Shown here: one piece after another, positions 10,716 to 21,115 of the stretch
Layout: every line of letters starts with the position of its first letter
How positions within the stretch are numbered: position 1 is the first letter of the stretch
Source: Apostichopus japonicus
Taxonomy: Eukaryota > Echinodermata > Holothuroidea > Aspidochirotida > Stichopodidae
Reading direction: 5' to 3'
Assembly: GCF_037975245.1 (NCBI RefSeq)
Contig: NC_092583.1
Span: forward strand, 4,499,264 to 4,563,263
Length of the DNA stretch: 64,000 bases
Program-made: the position numbers and the translations under genes
The notes under the pieces: model-generated
What the model saw: the letters and a program-made list of their open reading frames with translations, nothing else
Databases searched by the model: none
Told to the model about the DNA's origin: nothing

Positions 10716-12334
10716 GTAAGGATTAAATTAACACGAGAGATTTGTGCTATAACTATCTTTTATTGATTTTATGTGTGAACAATATTACATTTTAATATTT
10801 CTCATGATCATCATTGGTATAATGAATGTCAGGCTTTGTAAATATGTTAGGGTTTAAAAACATGAATAAACGGCAACAGTTTCTACATTCTTTGTAGGTA
10901 AATAGTTTTGTAAATAAGAAAGAAAAAAAAATTTGTAGTGTTAAAAAAAAATGACAACTACAGCTTTTGCAGCTCATTTCCCACAACTTGTCACAGTTAC
11001 AATATCATTCATTAAACTACATCAAGTCAAAAAAAATTGAAAATCATTGCAGTCAAGCTTATAATTGGATTTATTTTACTTCTACCTATATCAGAACAAA
11101 AATGCTCCCAGGAAACCAGGATCTACGTTATAAAACGCAATGCTGTTTCAACATTATTTACCTGACATAATTTTAATGAAGAGCTTACACTAATGGTCTT
11201 CATAATTAATATAAGTCAATATGTATTGGACAAAAAGAACAAACAGATACAACTCCAAGTTATGTTGCAGTGTTTTTTCAGGTATTATACAATATGTCAA
11301 ATTGTTTTGGGGTGGGGAGCGGCTGGAGGGAGGGGAGAAGGAAGGAGGTTAGGTTCCCCCAAAAAAATTCAAAATCTGGCCAGAACTCTCTTCAAAAGCA
11401 TTTTATAACATCCAATAGACACCCAAAATGATAGATTATTTAACTTATACTATTAACTAAAGAAAAGGAAGGAATTGTTGTATTTCAATAAGAACAAATT
11501 ACCATCCACAATAAGATATGATCGTGTTATAGTATCACACTTTATGAATATTCATGATGGTAACGGTCAAAGGAAGTTGCTAGGGTAGGCAGTGTGTAGA
11601 TTTCAAGTTTAGAACAATCTATGAGCTTTTAGTGCTTTAGAGATGCTTCTTTTGTTTAGCACTGCGTGATAAAAATTATGCCGATAATATTTGTACTTTT
11701 TTTAATTTTTTGACTGGGTCGGTCTGGTTTGACTACCGAATGAAACCAACCGGTAGATTGCAACATTTATAGCTATCTTTTCGAACCCTATCTGTAGCAC
11801 AATTTCTTTTCTTCATAGCACAATGATTATCCACTTCCTCTGTCTCTCTCCTCCTCTCTATCTCTCTCTCTCTTCAAATCGTGATAGTTTGCCCAACAGT
11901 ATTTTCAGCAAGTAATGTACCTAACCCTGTCCATTTGTGTATCGTTTTTGTTTTGTCGAATAGCAACAAGTGAATAATTTGGCTCATTTCTTCTCTTTTT
12001 TTCCCCTCACCTGTTTTTCCTCTTATATTTTGTGGTATGGTTTTAGTCCATGGACGACCTCTCTCATCGTTTTGCTCACTGGTCTTTCAGCCATATCGAT
12101 GTCCTTAACAAGGTTAGCTTTAATAGTCTGCAGTAGGCAGAAAGTAGAAATATTAATTCATTATATTCTACTTGAAGGCACCTCACAGATATAGAAGTTA
12201 TGGGTACAATTTGTCATATTTTTTTTTGGGGGGGGGGATTGGGGATTTTTTTTGGGGGGGGATTTTTTTTACTGCTCTTACTTTCTTTCTTCATTACATA
12301 ATCAGCATGCATTGCATCCACCTGGGACTATAGA

Positions 12335-12840
12335 CTTTGATTTCTCAATCTGTGGGTTGCAACCAAAATTTGGGTCATTTGAGAATGGTGTAGGATCGCA
12401 AGATTTTTTTTTTGCTAAAAAAAAAAAAATTGAAAGTTTTGACTTGAATGGGGTAACAGTGTTAATAAAATAGCTGCTGGACCCTCAGAGACAAGCAGCC
12501 TACTTTCTGCCTCTCCCAATCGTGGTGATACACAGTCGGTTAAACCCTAAGGGGAAATACCACTGATGAAACCTTTGTGTCATGCCAGCATCAAATTTTG
12601 AATGTTTGTAGTGAAAACATTACAATTAATCAATGGATAAATGTGACACATATGCAACATTTATCATGTCTTAATGATCTGACTTTGTCAATTTCAAAAT
12701 GCCTCCAATTTTCCCAATCATAAATTTTGATTTATTTATTGATTTTTTTAAAATTGATTAAATGTTCTGTTAATTGGGTCCACCTTCAGATTTAGCCTCC
12801 AAAAAGTGAGTCGGGTGGTTAAAAGTTTGAGAACCAAGAC
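12335..12840. mobile_element. Old hAT-like element (degraded)
   Basis: The left end (TTTGATTTCTCAATCTGTGG, then GTTGCAACC) and the right end (GTTTGAGAACCAAGA) form approximate inverted repeats like those of hAT elements ending in TGGTTCTCAA. The target duplication is not clear. A related interior (TTTTGACTTGAATGG, then GTTAATAAA) recurs near 13485-13520. Confidence 0.45.
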
Positions 12841-13459
12841 ACTAGACCTCTATTGCACCCTTAATCAAGACGTTCATTTTTTGACAGACAGCTTTCATTC
12901 CAATTGAAACAATTGGTCACGTTTCATTTCTAAAACTTCATTTCCATCTTCCATCTGCCAGCATGATAGGAGAAATGATCGCTTATCGCATAGCCAAAAA
13001 ATAAAAGTGCTATGCAATAAAAAAGCAAGTTGCTACATGGGAATGTGTGCAGTTTGAGTTGACTGCACCCTTTTCAGAATTCTACAACTAAAGATAAAAT
13101 AAAAGAAAAGATTTTTCTTTTTAAAAGATTAATTTTTTTTTTCACAAACCTCAATATTGCTATGATAAAATGCACATTTCTGGAAAAAAGTAGAACTCTG
13201 TACTAAGGAAACCTACAAATCAACACTCTGACCAAATAAAAAAAAAAATCCAGTTCATGACTAATAATTTTCCAGTAATTGAATAACCTATGCCCTGTTG
13301 GTCAGGTGGAAATTAAGGCTAAAAGTTTTCCTCATTTGTGAGGAAGCTATGTGTCTTAGGGCAAGTGGGTGTAAACATAATATGAAAAGTCCTTTCCGTG
13401 CTCCATACATCCATTTCAATTGTCCTTTGTCAAATTTTTCAGATGATCATGCTTGGTTC

Positions 13460-13690
13460 TTTTCCCGCTAAAACCGAAAATTGAAATTTTGACTTGGATG
13501 GTAACGATGTTAATAAATATTTGTCAAAATTTTGCAGAGGACCATGGTCTTTTTTGGGAGTTACTAAAACATCAAGGACTAGACCCTTGGTTCCCAAACT
13601 ATGGGTTGCAACCCAATTTCTTGGTTATCTGGAAATTTTTACGGTTGCAAGATTTTTGCTAATTTTTTTAAATTCAGGACCATGTGTGTT
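13460..13690. mobile_element. Fragments related to the hAT-like element at 12335-12840
   Basis: Bases 13468-13520 match the interior of the upstream element. From about 13587 the sequence reads TTGGTTCCCAAACTATGGG, then GTTGCAACCC, a hAT-type end. These look like nested or rearranged copies. Confidence 0.45.
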
Positions 13691-13874
13691 TGTGTAATTC
13701 TTCTCTGTTGGGTCTTAACTGACAGAGTTAAAAAATAAGAATATGCAAATGTAAGCCCATGTATCTGCAAGGTGCCTTCATTTAGTCATAGCTTTTAGTT
13801 AATTAATATATGTGTTTAATTATGATAGTTCACATGTATCCATTACCAAACCTTGTTTTACATTCTTTTGTAGA

Positions 13875-14218
13875 TAGAGGTAAAATTTCTTTTTGGAAAC
13901 GTAGTCTCATTCCTGTGGTTTTACATTTTTCATTCAGCACTGATGCTAAGATAGTAAAACGAAGTGGTATACTCACTGTTGCAATAAGAATAGTAGGATA
14001 TTGTTTTTACCATAGTATACCAGCTAGGAGTGAGAATTTAATTTCTAAAAGTGGTCTCATTTGATTGGTTTTACATTCAGTTGCATTTTTCATTTAACAT
14101 TGATGGTAAGATTTAAAAAATGGTATACACACTGTTGCAATAAGAATAGCAGGATATTTGACCATAGTATACCAGCTAGAAATGAGAATATTTAATTTCT
14201 AAATGTGGTCTCATTTGT
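13875..14218. repeat. Tandem duplication, two units of about 165 bp
   Basis: Both units contain ACTGTTGCAATAAGAATAG, CATAGTATACCAGCTAG and TGGTCTCATTTG-like ends. The second unit is shorter through small deletions. Confidence 0.85.
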
Positions 14219-14695
14219 AAGATTAAAAAAAAGAGAAACATGGTTATTGGAGACTAAATTACAATATTGTAGAATGAAGGCTCACGTTATCAGTGTCAAG
14301 ACTCTGTGTTCTGATCGTAAAAATGAAAAATGCAAGGTTACCCTGCAGTTCAGTAGAACATACTCTCATACCACGGTATAAATGGACGCAGCAATTGCAC
14401 AGCTACTTCTATGATTACAATTGCCTTTCATTTTACACTGCTTCATAGAAGCATTGAAACATGATCTATATAGCAGTTGTCCTAGGGTGGGGTCTAAATT
14501 TGAGCTCCAGCACAGTGTTAACCTGTGACACCCACCACTCCTCCCACCCCACCCCACCCCTCTCCCATTCCTCCCCCCAAAATTCCTATAAAACACAACC
14601 TCATCGCACGATAACGTTTGAACTATTACAGCAGTATTTGATTGATTAGTTAACAGCTGTATGTTTTTACCCTCCCTCTGTAACTATGGTTACAG

Positions 14696-14944
14696 ATGGT
14701 CAGCCTGATGAAGGAACAGTCGTCTCTCAGAAAGCATTTGGAAGCAATTCAAAGCAAGAAGGGGAAGGTGCTTGCAGTAGGAGAGGAGGATGAGGAATCC
14801 ATCACCCCGCAACGTTTCAGCTCAGATACCCTCTACAAGACATTGAGCAGGAGCGACCTGGTCCAGGAACTAGTCAACACTCAGCTTGAACTAGCCAGAC
14901 TCAGAGTCATGGCTCAGAACGAAATGACAGCCGCCATTGTCGAG
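14696..14944 (+). CDS. Gene 1 exon, 83 codons: third helical segment and linker
   Basis: The acceptor is GGTTACAG|ATG and the donor GAG|GTACTT. The exon is in phase 0 at both ends. It encodes MVSLMKEQSSLRKHLEAIQS, an acidic linker (GEEDEES), a Ser/Thr segment, then a helix with ELVNTQLELARLRVMAQNEM. A short helix with a 'LMKEQ' core after the paired coiled coil is again what I would expect of the ITPRID/SSFA2 family. The ATG at the exon start is internal, since the frame is continuous with the exon ending 10715. Confidence 0.85.
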
Positions 14945-14959
14945 GTACTTGTTCTTCAC

Positions 14960-15214
14960 GTTACGTATTTATGAATGTATGTATGTATTTCAGACCCTCC
15001 TGCAAGCAGGAACTCGCGGAGAAGCCATCATTGGCTTATCAAAGCTGCAAGCTGACTGAAGTCAGTCTCTTAGATTCATATTTAGCGTCCATGATTATGA
15101 ATTGTCAATTGTCAACAACTCTGTAACTGGATGAAATACATTAATCTTGGAGTGACGCAAACTCGGGACCTTATGATTGAAAGGCACTGGCGTTAACCAC
15201 TGAGTTAACACTCC
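14960..15214 (-). mobile_element. tRNA-derived SINE, antisense to gene 1
   Basis: On the minus strand, 15214-15149 gives a tRNA-like head: 6-bp acceptor match (GGAGTG with CACTCC), an A-box-like TTAACTCAGTGGTTAACGCC and a degraded B box (CCCGAGTTTGCG). The following 170 or so bases run to an ATACATACATACATTCATA tail near 14960-14985. It was inserted about 15 bases after the donor at 14945. Exact ends and a target duplication were not resolved. Confidence 0.6.
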
Positions 15215-16984
15215 CTATTTCAGATTGCGGTTAAGGTAGGGCATGGCTGCCAACTGACATTTACTTGTTGATGGAAAACACTGTGTTTTAGGAAATAAGT
15301 CCATTGAAGGAATGGTAGTTGTATGGTTGCGACCAGTTTCTAAGTTATGGCATCTGCTAGCGGTTAGATGAAGGAGAGATGCAGGGACTCGGCAAGGGTT
15401 TGGTAAAATGTCAAGGAGAGAAAAAAGTTCAAGCAAGAGTGCTCTAAAAAAGTAAAAAGGTAATCTCAGGAGCATCACTTAGTGGAAGGAAAGTAGCAAC
15501 ATCCTTTGCGGGGAAACGAGAGTGAAATGTGAAGGAATAAAACTTGTAGGAGTATTATCTTTAGAGAAAATATCTGTGTAATGGAAGTAACACTTCAGAT
15601 AACCAATAGTTATCAAACCTCCTGGAGGAATGTTAGGGATAGCTACACAAGCTGTGTCTTTTTGATGTTGAATGGAATACTACCACTGCTTGTGCCTGTT
15701 TTAGTTTAATAGTCGGTAACGCTCTGTTACAAATACAAACCACCTGCTTGGAAGAGGTTGATACGGATTGAAATTAGTAAGTCTCTCTCCACCTGGAAAG
15801 GGTTCATCGGTATTTAATGTACTTTATTCCATCATATAATATGTGGACTAATTAACCAGGGAAAAATTTACGGGAAAAAGCTGTGTCAACAAACGGCTAG
15901 ATCAAAACTAAAATGACATAAAATGCTGTCAGTGTTGGCAAATGTAATCCCTGTAATATTTGTTCATGGATACTATGCAGCGATTAGTTTAATGTCTGCA
16001 GATACTAGTTAATGTTGAGGTCATCCCTGGAGGTATTTTGGAATCTTTTAAGGGAGGCCATAGCTTGGTTTATTGAATTAAATAGTAGAAGCACAAAAAA
16101 AAGGTTGCCAGATAAAAAAATTCACCATGTCGTAATTGTGTAGTAGGACAATGCATGTTAAAGCTGTATTGTAACCTGCAACTTGAACTTTACGCAGTCG
16201 AAAGAGATCCACGTTTCTGCCTTCAGAGAGGTTGATTTTTGTGATTTACCAGCAAGAGAAAAAAGTTGATATTCTGTCGACACGAAGGCAACCAATTGTT
16301 GATGATGTTTCAATGATTCCAAGCTGGAACTAAACAATTTGTTTTCGTCTGTGTTCTGAATATCATGACTGTTAATTAATCTTCGTATCTATGGCTTAAA
16401 ATAACCAGAAGAACAAACTCATGGAAAAATCAAACTCCTCTCAATTAACTTCCTCTAATTGTTACAGGCATGAGCTTTTTCCGCGAATTCGTGGAATATC
16501 CTTGATTTCTTTTCTACCTGCAGGGGAACAAAATTATTATCCTAACACACTGTAGCATACGCAAACTGCAGCCTATACCACAATTTTTGCAAAGTTCCTT
16601 TTTTACCCCAGGCTCATCCCTGTTGTTATTAACTGAGATATTAAAAATATAATGTGAGAGGCAAAGAATGATCTGGCCTTAAAAAACAGAGGTAAAAAGT
16701 CTTTAAGTCTGAAAAACCTATGAAGAGAGAAGCTACATGAATATAATGGCTTCTTGCTGTTATACTAACAAAAGAGAATGTCTAGCATCACAAAGAATTT
16801 ATGATGGCGGCTTATTAATCATAATAAACCACTTTTATCCACAACTATAACTGTAACCAATCATTTCTTTAATGTTGATTATGACACATGCAAAGGAAAA
16901 TGTACTGAATATTCCTATAAAAATGATGTTTTCTGTAGACTTTTGCTAAGGATATGAATTTATCTTTCACATTTTCCATTTTAG
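15215..16984 (+). other. Gene 1 intron, remaining part before exon 16985
   Basis: The sequence is mostly unique and AT-rich. I see no exon, RNA gene or clear repeat in it. Confidence 0.5.
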
Positions 16985-17059
16985 ATGAAGAAATGCATCG
17001 TTTCCGATATCAGGAAAGAGGTGAACCAAGAATTGAGATTAATGCAGTGGCAGATCAAG
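16985..17059 (+). CDS. Gene 1 exon, 25 codons: helical segment
   Basis: The acceptor is CATTTTAG|ATG and the donor AAG|GTAAGA. The 75 bases, phase 0 at both ends, encode a basic/acidic amphipathic helix (MKKCIVSDIRKEVNQELRLM then QWQIK). It connects in frame to DRDDQIGQL in the next exon, so the helix continues across the junction. Confidence 0.85.
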
Positions 17060-17385
17060 GTAAGATTACTTACATTAGATTACAAGTTTAGATTAGATTA
17101 GATTATCTAGATTAGATTAGATCTAATTAGATCTATTAGATTATTATATCTATTACATTATCTAGATTAGATTAGATCTAATTAGATCTAATTAGATCTA
17201 TTAGATTATTATATCTATTACATTATCTAGATTAGATTATCTATTAGATCTAATTAGATCTATTAGATTATTATATCTATTACATTATCTAGATTAGATT
17301 ATCTATTAGATCTAATTAGATCTATTAGATTAGATTAGATTAAATTAGATAGATTAGATTAGATTAGTTATATTACAAGGTTATA
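17060..17385. repeat. ATTAG/ATCTA-type microsatellite with higher-order blocks
   Basis: Degenerate ATTAGATT repeats begin about 15 bases after the donor at 17060. Blocks such as TCTATTAGATTATTATATC recur several times. Many short palindromes (AGATCTAATTAGATCT) could form hairpins. It includes the sequence immediately downstream of the 5' splice site. Confidence 0.9.
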
Positions 17386-18005
17386 TTACAAGGCTAGATT
17401 ACTTTCTCTCGAGTTTTTTCTACCCGCCACTACCATCCCACCCTCCCTCCCCCTCCCCTAACCTTCCAGAAATGAACACTACATCACAGTGTCAAGGGTT
17501 ATGGTAGGTAAGCTGAGAATCCAAATGGGAGGGGTAGAATTCTCTGCTTAACCCATGTTGCCCATTTGGCAGATAAAATTTGCAAAAAGGTTTGAAATTT
17601 CAGACTTGACAAAGCATGAACAAAATAGAAGGAATCAACTTAAACAAAGATCTAAACTTGAGTTCAGAATCTGTGCACCAGCTAGCTATGCTGACCTTTA
17701 TTCATGCGGTCAGCAAATATCGTAGATGTACCCAATCAAATATTATCATTTTATAAATCCCTTATAAATGAGAAATAAGTCGTCTACGTTTGCTATAGTG
17801 TGGTCATTCACAGCGGAAGTTAGCTAAAATCCCAAACAAAGGTTTAAAATCCCATAATATTAATCGTAAATCCTGTTCCAGTTTCCCTTGTTCGATACGA
17901 TGAAAAACATATATAATAAGCCGCAACAATAGGTTGTCAATTTTGTACCTTATGTCAGGAAATTTCTATCCAAGGGACAGAACAACATTTTTTACAATTT
18001 ATTTG
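17386..18005 (+). other. Gene 1 intron, unique part
   Basis: A CT-rich patch sits near 17400-17465; otherwise I see nothing recognisable. Confidence 0.5.
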
Positions 18006-18600
18006 GGTCATAATAATAATTTATTCTTATATAGCGCTTTACATCAAAGAATGATCTCAAATCACTTCACAAAATTGCATAAAATATTACAACTTAAAAT
18101 TATTACAGCTTAAAAATATTACAGCCTAAAAATATTGCATCCTAAAAATTACAAAAATAAATATCGTAACAATAATTATTAAAGCAATAAAATTCATAAA
18201 TTAAAGACGAAAGCAATAAAATATGACAGCATACAATAAAACTAAAATACTAAACTGTTACAGCCAAAAAATTAGTAACAATAAGACTATCAAAATATAA
18301 ATAGAAAATAAATTTTAATATACAACAATCAAAAGATGGCAAGATGGCAACACAAACAATATGAACCAAGGTTTAAAATGAATAATACTTTCGAAAAAGG
18401 TAAGTTTTAAGGAGTGCCTTAAAGACATTTAATGATGGAGCTGCCCTGATGTCATTGGGGAGTGCATTCCATAGATAAGGTGCAAAATAGGCAAAGGATC
18501 GTGCGCCAAAGCTTTTTTGGGGGAATCTGCCCGGCTCCAGTTGGATCTCCATAGAATGTCTGCTCCTCATCCATTAGGGATAAAATGAAATAAATCTGTG
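18006..18600 (-). mobile_element. 5'-truncated CR1/L2-like LINE, C-terminus of ORF2 plus 3' tail
   Basis: The minus-strand ORF at 18570-18373 carries the motif set FGARSFAYFAPYLWNALP, then NDIRAAPSLNVFKALLKTYL, the familiar extreme C-terminus of reverse-transcriptase proteins of many animal non-LTR elements. Downstream on the same strand are an AAGCGCTATATAAG-like tail and AATAAATTATTATTA. The RT domain itself is missing. It is inserted antisense in a gene 1 intron. Confidence 0.75.
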
Positions 18601-18752
18601 ACGATGTACTTTCATATGATGTGTTATTATGGAATCGCTCGCTTTATAATGCAAAATTTTGAAAGATTACATTGAATTACATGGTTCATTGAATAATCCT
18701 CACTTTATTAGCAAGACTTTTAAAAATCTTAAATAACTTTTGTGTGTTTCAG

Positions 18753-18842
18753 GATCGCGATGACCAGATTGGACAACTCAGAGAATTACTACGGCAAACA
18801 AAACAGAACTCACTAGAAACAGAAGACATAGTAGCAGCAGAG
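18753..18842 (+). CDS. Gene 1 exon, 30 codons: end of helical region
   Basis: The acceptor is TGTGTTTCAG|GAT and the donor GAG|GTAAGAG. The 90 bases, phase 0 at both ends, encode DRDDQIGQLRELLRQTKQNS then LETEDIVAAE, a leucine-heptad helix that fades into an acidic tail. The sequence at its donor is repeated downstream as a 115-bp array. Confidence 0.85.
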
Positions 18843-20046
18843 GTAAGAGTGACAGATAGTGGGACAAATTCATGTTGATGCATAAGGAATCAGGGGGATA
18901 GGAAGCTTCCAAAAAGTGGGGAAGGGGGCACAACATCAGAGGGGCACTTTCTCATTCCACAACCACCACTCGTTATGCTATAAACCAATACACACTGGCC
19001 ATATCACTTAAATATATATGATGTGTTAGTATGCCTATCAATACTATTTATTGAGATCGTTTATTGTTAACCGTGCTACAAAAAGATATGGGTGCAATTT
19101 CAGAAATAGCATGTACAGACTAAATATAAATAATTAAATAAAATATTAAAATTAACAAAGGCTTAAGATATCCAAATGACAGTTCTTCATCAAAGGGGCA
19201 CATTTCATTTGCCAGTAGGACACATTTGCTATTTTGGAAAAAAGTGGGGGCGCACTTGCCCCAGTGCCCCCGGCTCCTACCCCCTGTAAGGAATGATACA
19301 AACATAGACTCTATAACATTCATACTTATCACAGACAGCAGTATACTTGATAGCATGGAAGGTAAGAGTGACAGATAGTTTGACAAATTCATGTTAATGT
19401 GTAAGGAATGATACAAAGATAGACTCTATAACATTCATTCTTATCACAGACAGCAGTCTACTTGATAACATGGAAGGAAAGAGTGACAGATAGTGTGACA
19501 AATTCATGTTGATGTGTAAGGAATGATACAAAGATAGACTCTATAACATTCATTCTTATCACAGACAGCAGTATATTTGATAAGATGGAAGGTAAGAGTG
19601 ACAGATAGTGGGACAAATTCATGTTGATGTTCAAGGTATAATACAAAGATAGACTATATAATTTTCATTCTTATCACAGACAGAAGTATACTTGATAACA
19701 TGGAAGGTAAGAGTGACAGATAGTATGACAACTTCATGTTGATGTACAAGGTATAATACAAAGATAGACTCTATAACATTCATACTTACTAAAACAGAAG
19801 TATACCTGATAGCATGGAAGGTAAGAGTGACAGATAGTAGGACAAATTCATGTTGATGTATAAGGAATGATACAAAGATAGACTCTATAACATTCATTCT
19901 TATCACAGACAGCAGTATACTTGATAACATGGAAGGTAAGAGTGACAGATAGTGTGACAACTTCATGTTGATGTGTAAGGAATGATACAAAGATAGACTC
20001 TATAACATTCATTCTTATCACAGACAGCAGTATACTTGATAGCATC
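18843..20046 (+). repeat. 115-bp minisatellite, 7 units, each beginning with a copy of the 5' splice site
   Basis: The donor string GTAAGAGTGACAGATAGT occurs at 18843 (real donor), 19362, 19592, 19707, 19821 and 19936; the copy at 19477 has GA in place of GT. Spacing is 115 bases (one 114). The first unit looks 519 bases long, but removing the 396-bp element and one 8-bp duplication leaves exactly 115. So the array starts at the exon-intron junction. It fills nearly the whole intron. Minus-strand ORFs in this block are repeat translations. Confidence 0.95.
18891..19286. mobile_element. Non-autonomous hAT-like MITE, 396 bp, inside the first array unit
   Basis: The element starts CAGGGGGATAGGA and ends TCCTACCCCCTG, giving imperfect inverted repeats. 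It is flanked by an 8-bp target duplication TAAGGAAT (18883-18890 and 19287-19294). An 8-bp duplication with CAGGG ends fits the hAT superfamily. No transposase is encoded. The empty-site sequence is present in each of the other array units, which confirms the insertion boundaries. Confidence 0.92.
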
Positions 20047-20138
20047 ACAGGCAGCCTACTGCCTTTAACAGATTAGCCAACTAAGAATGTTTTAGCAGAT
20101 AGGCTGCTTGTTAACGCATTTTATTCGTCCTTTTCTAG

Positions 20139-20222
20139 CTATCTGAAAAGACAGAACCAACAGCAGTGGCATGTGAAGAAGCCTCAATTGATGAGACCAC
20201 AGAAGGAACATCAAAAACTTGA
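20139..20222 (+). CDS. Gene 1 last coding exon with stop codon
   Basis: The acceptor is CCTTTTCTAG|CTA, phase 0. It encodes 27 residues rich in Glu, Thr and Ser (LSEKTEPTAVACEEASIDET then TEGTSKT) and ends in TGA at 20220-20222. The tail is probably disordered. With this exon the visible protein is about 583 residues, against roughly 500-1300 for vertebrate members of the suspected ITPRID family. Confidence 0.75.
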   Translation, partial: LSEKTEPTAVACEEASIDETTEGTSKT

Positions 20223-20513
20223 CACAGGTTCCCAGTAGGATTTTAATAACCGAATCATCCATCGAGTAAGTGCTGCTGTGAAATTTATCCGGAGCTTATG
20301 CGGATGGGTCCAAGAAAGAGAGACTGCTCTTTCATTAAATTTGAAATAGAATGATTAAAATATACAACCATTTCATGGTTTATTGATTTTGGTCTGGACA
20401 GATTAATTAAAAGTGAAACTCTGTACAGAGCGTGAGAGTACAATTTTTATGAGTAAAAAAATCACAAAGCTATATAAGCAGCCACTCAAGATTTAGTATG
20501 ATTTTTTATTTTT

Positions 20514-20595
20514 AATAAATAAATAAACAAATAAATAAATATCTAATATTAAACTCTTTCATTGGTGCTTTCTAAATTCCATCGTTATCAATAAA
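20514..20595 (+). terminator. Candidate polyadenylation signals for gene 1
   Basis: AATAAA at 20514-20519, an AAATAAATAAATA cluster behind it, and AATAAA at 20590-20595, about 290-370 bases after the stop codon. No downstream evidence fixes which is used. Confidence 0.35.
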
Positions 20596-21001
20596 GTTAA
20601 TCAACATTCATAGTAAAGTTTAAATGTGAGAGAATGTTTAATATGAAAATAATCTGAAATTCAATAATTATTTTTTTGGGGTAATCAATGAATCTATTAT
20701 AAGATAAATTTAATCATATATTTTTTATCAATACTTGTAAGATGCCTGCCGACTACTACATAATACAAAGAATCTTTGAGACACTTTGGTCAGGTGCCGA
20801 CTAGAGTCGGACACTTACCACTCAGAAGCCGCAAGGTGTAATGGCGCAATTAAATCCAGCATGTTTTAGGTTTAGGTATTCCAATGGAAACGATATGAAG
20901 TACAAGATTGTCATCTACAACTCACCAGCATTGTCATTGCAGAACATATATTTGAATAGAAGGTATACAGATTAGAGTAAATGCTCAATTTAAGGAGCTA
21001 G

Positions 21002-21115
21002 GCTAGTTTTAGGGGGATTTAGATGGTTAGTTTTAGGGGGAGGTTGCTGGTTAGTTTTAGGGGAATTTGATGGTTAGTTTTAGGGGGAGTTAGATGGTTA
21101 GTTTTAGGGGATTCA
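21002..21115. repeat. GGTTAGTTTTAGGGG short tandem repeat
   Basis: About five units of 20-27 bases share TTAGTTTTAGGGG followed by GATGG or similar. The G-run and TTTTAGGGG core resemble, but do not match, telomeric TTAGGG. Confidence 0.85.

Larger units (their letters stand above)
10716..14695 (+). other. Gene 1 intron between exons ending 10715 and starting 14696
   Basis: No exon was recognised. It contains CT-repeats near 11838-11875, poly-T/G runs near 12220-12270, hAT-like remnants (12335-12840 and 13460-13690), a tandem duplication (13875-14218) and a C-rich stretch near 14535-14580. Confidence 0.5.

Noticed and set aside
14461-14649. 62-codon ORF just upstream of the exon at 14696, considered as an extension of that exon
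   Set aside because: It is closed by a stop before a clear acceptor at 14695, and the chained frame requires the exon to begin at 14696.
19120-20048. Minus-strand ORFs with repeated HYLSLLPSMLSSILLSVI-type peptides
   Set aside because: Antisense translations of the 115-bp array and the hAT element.
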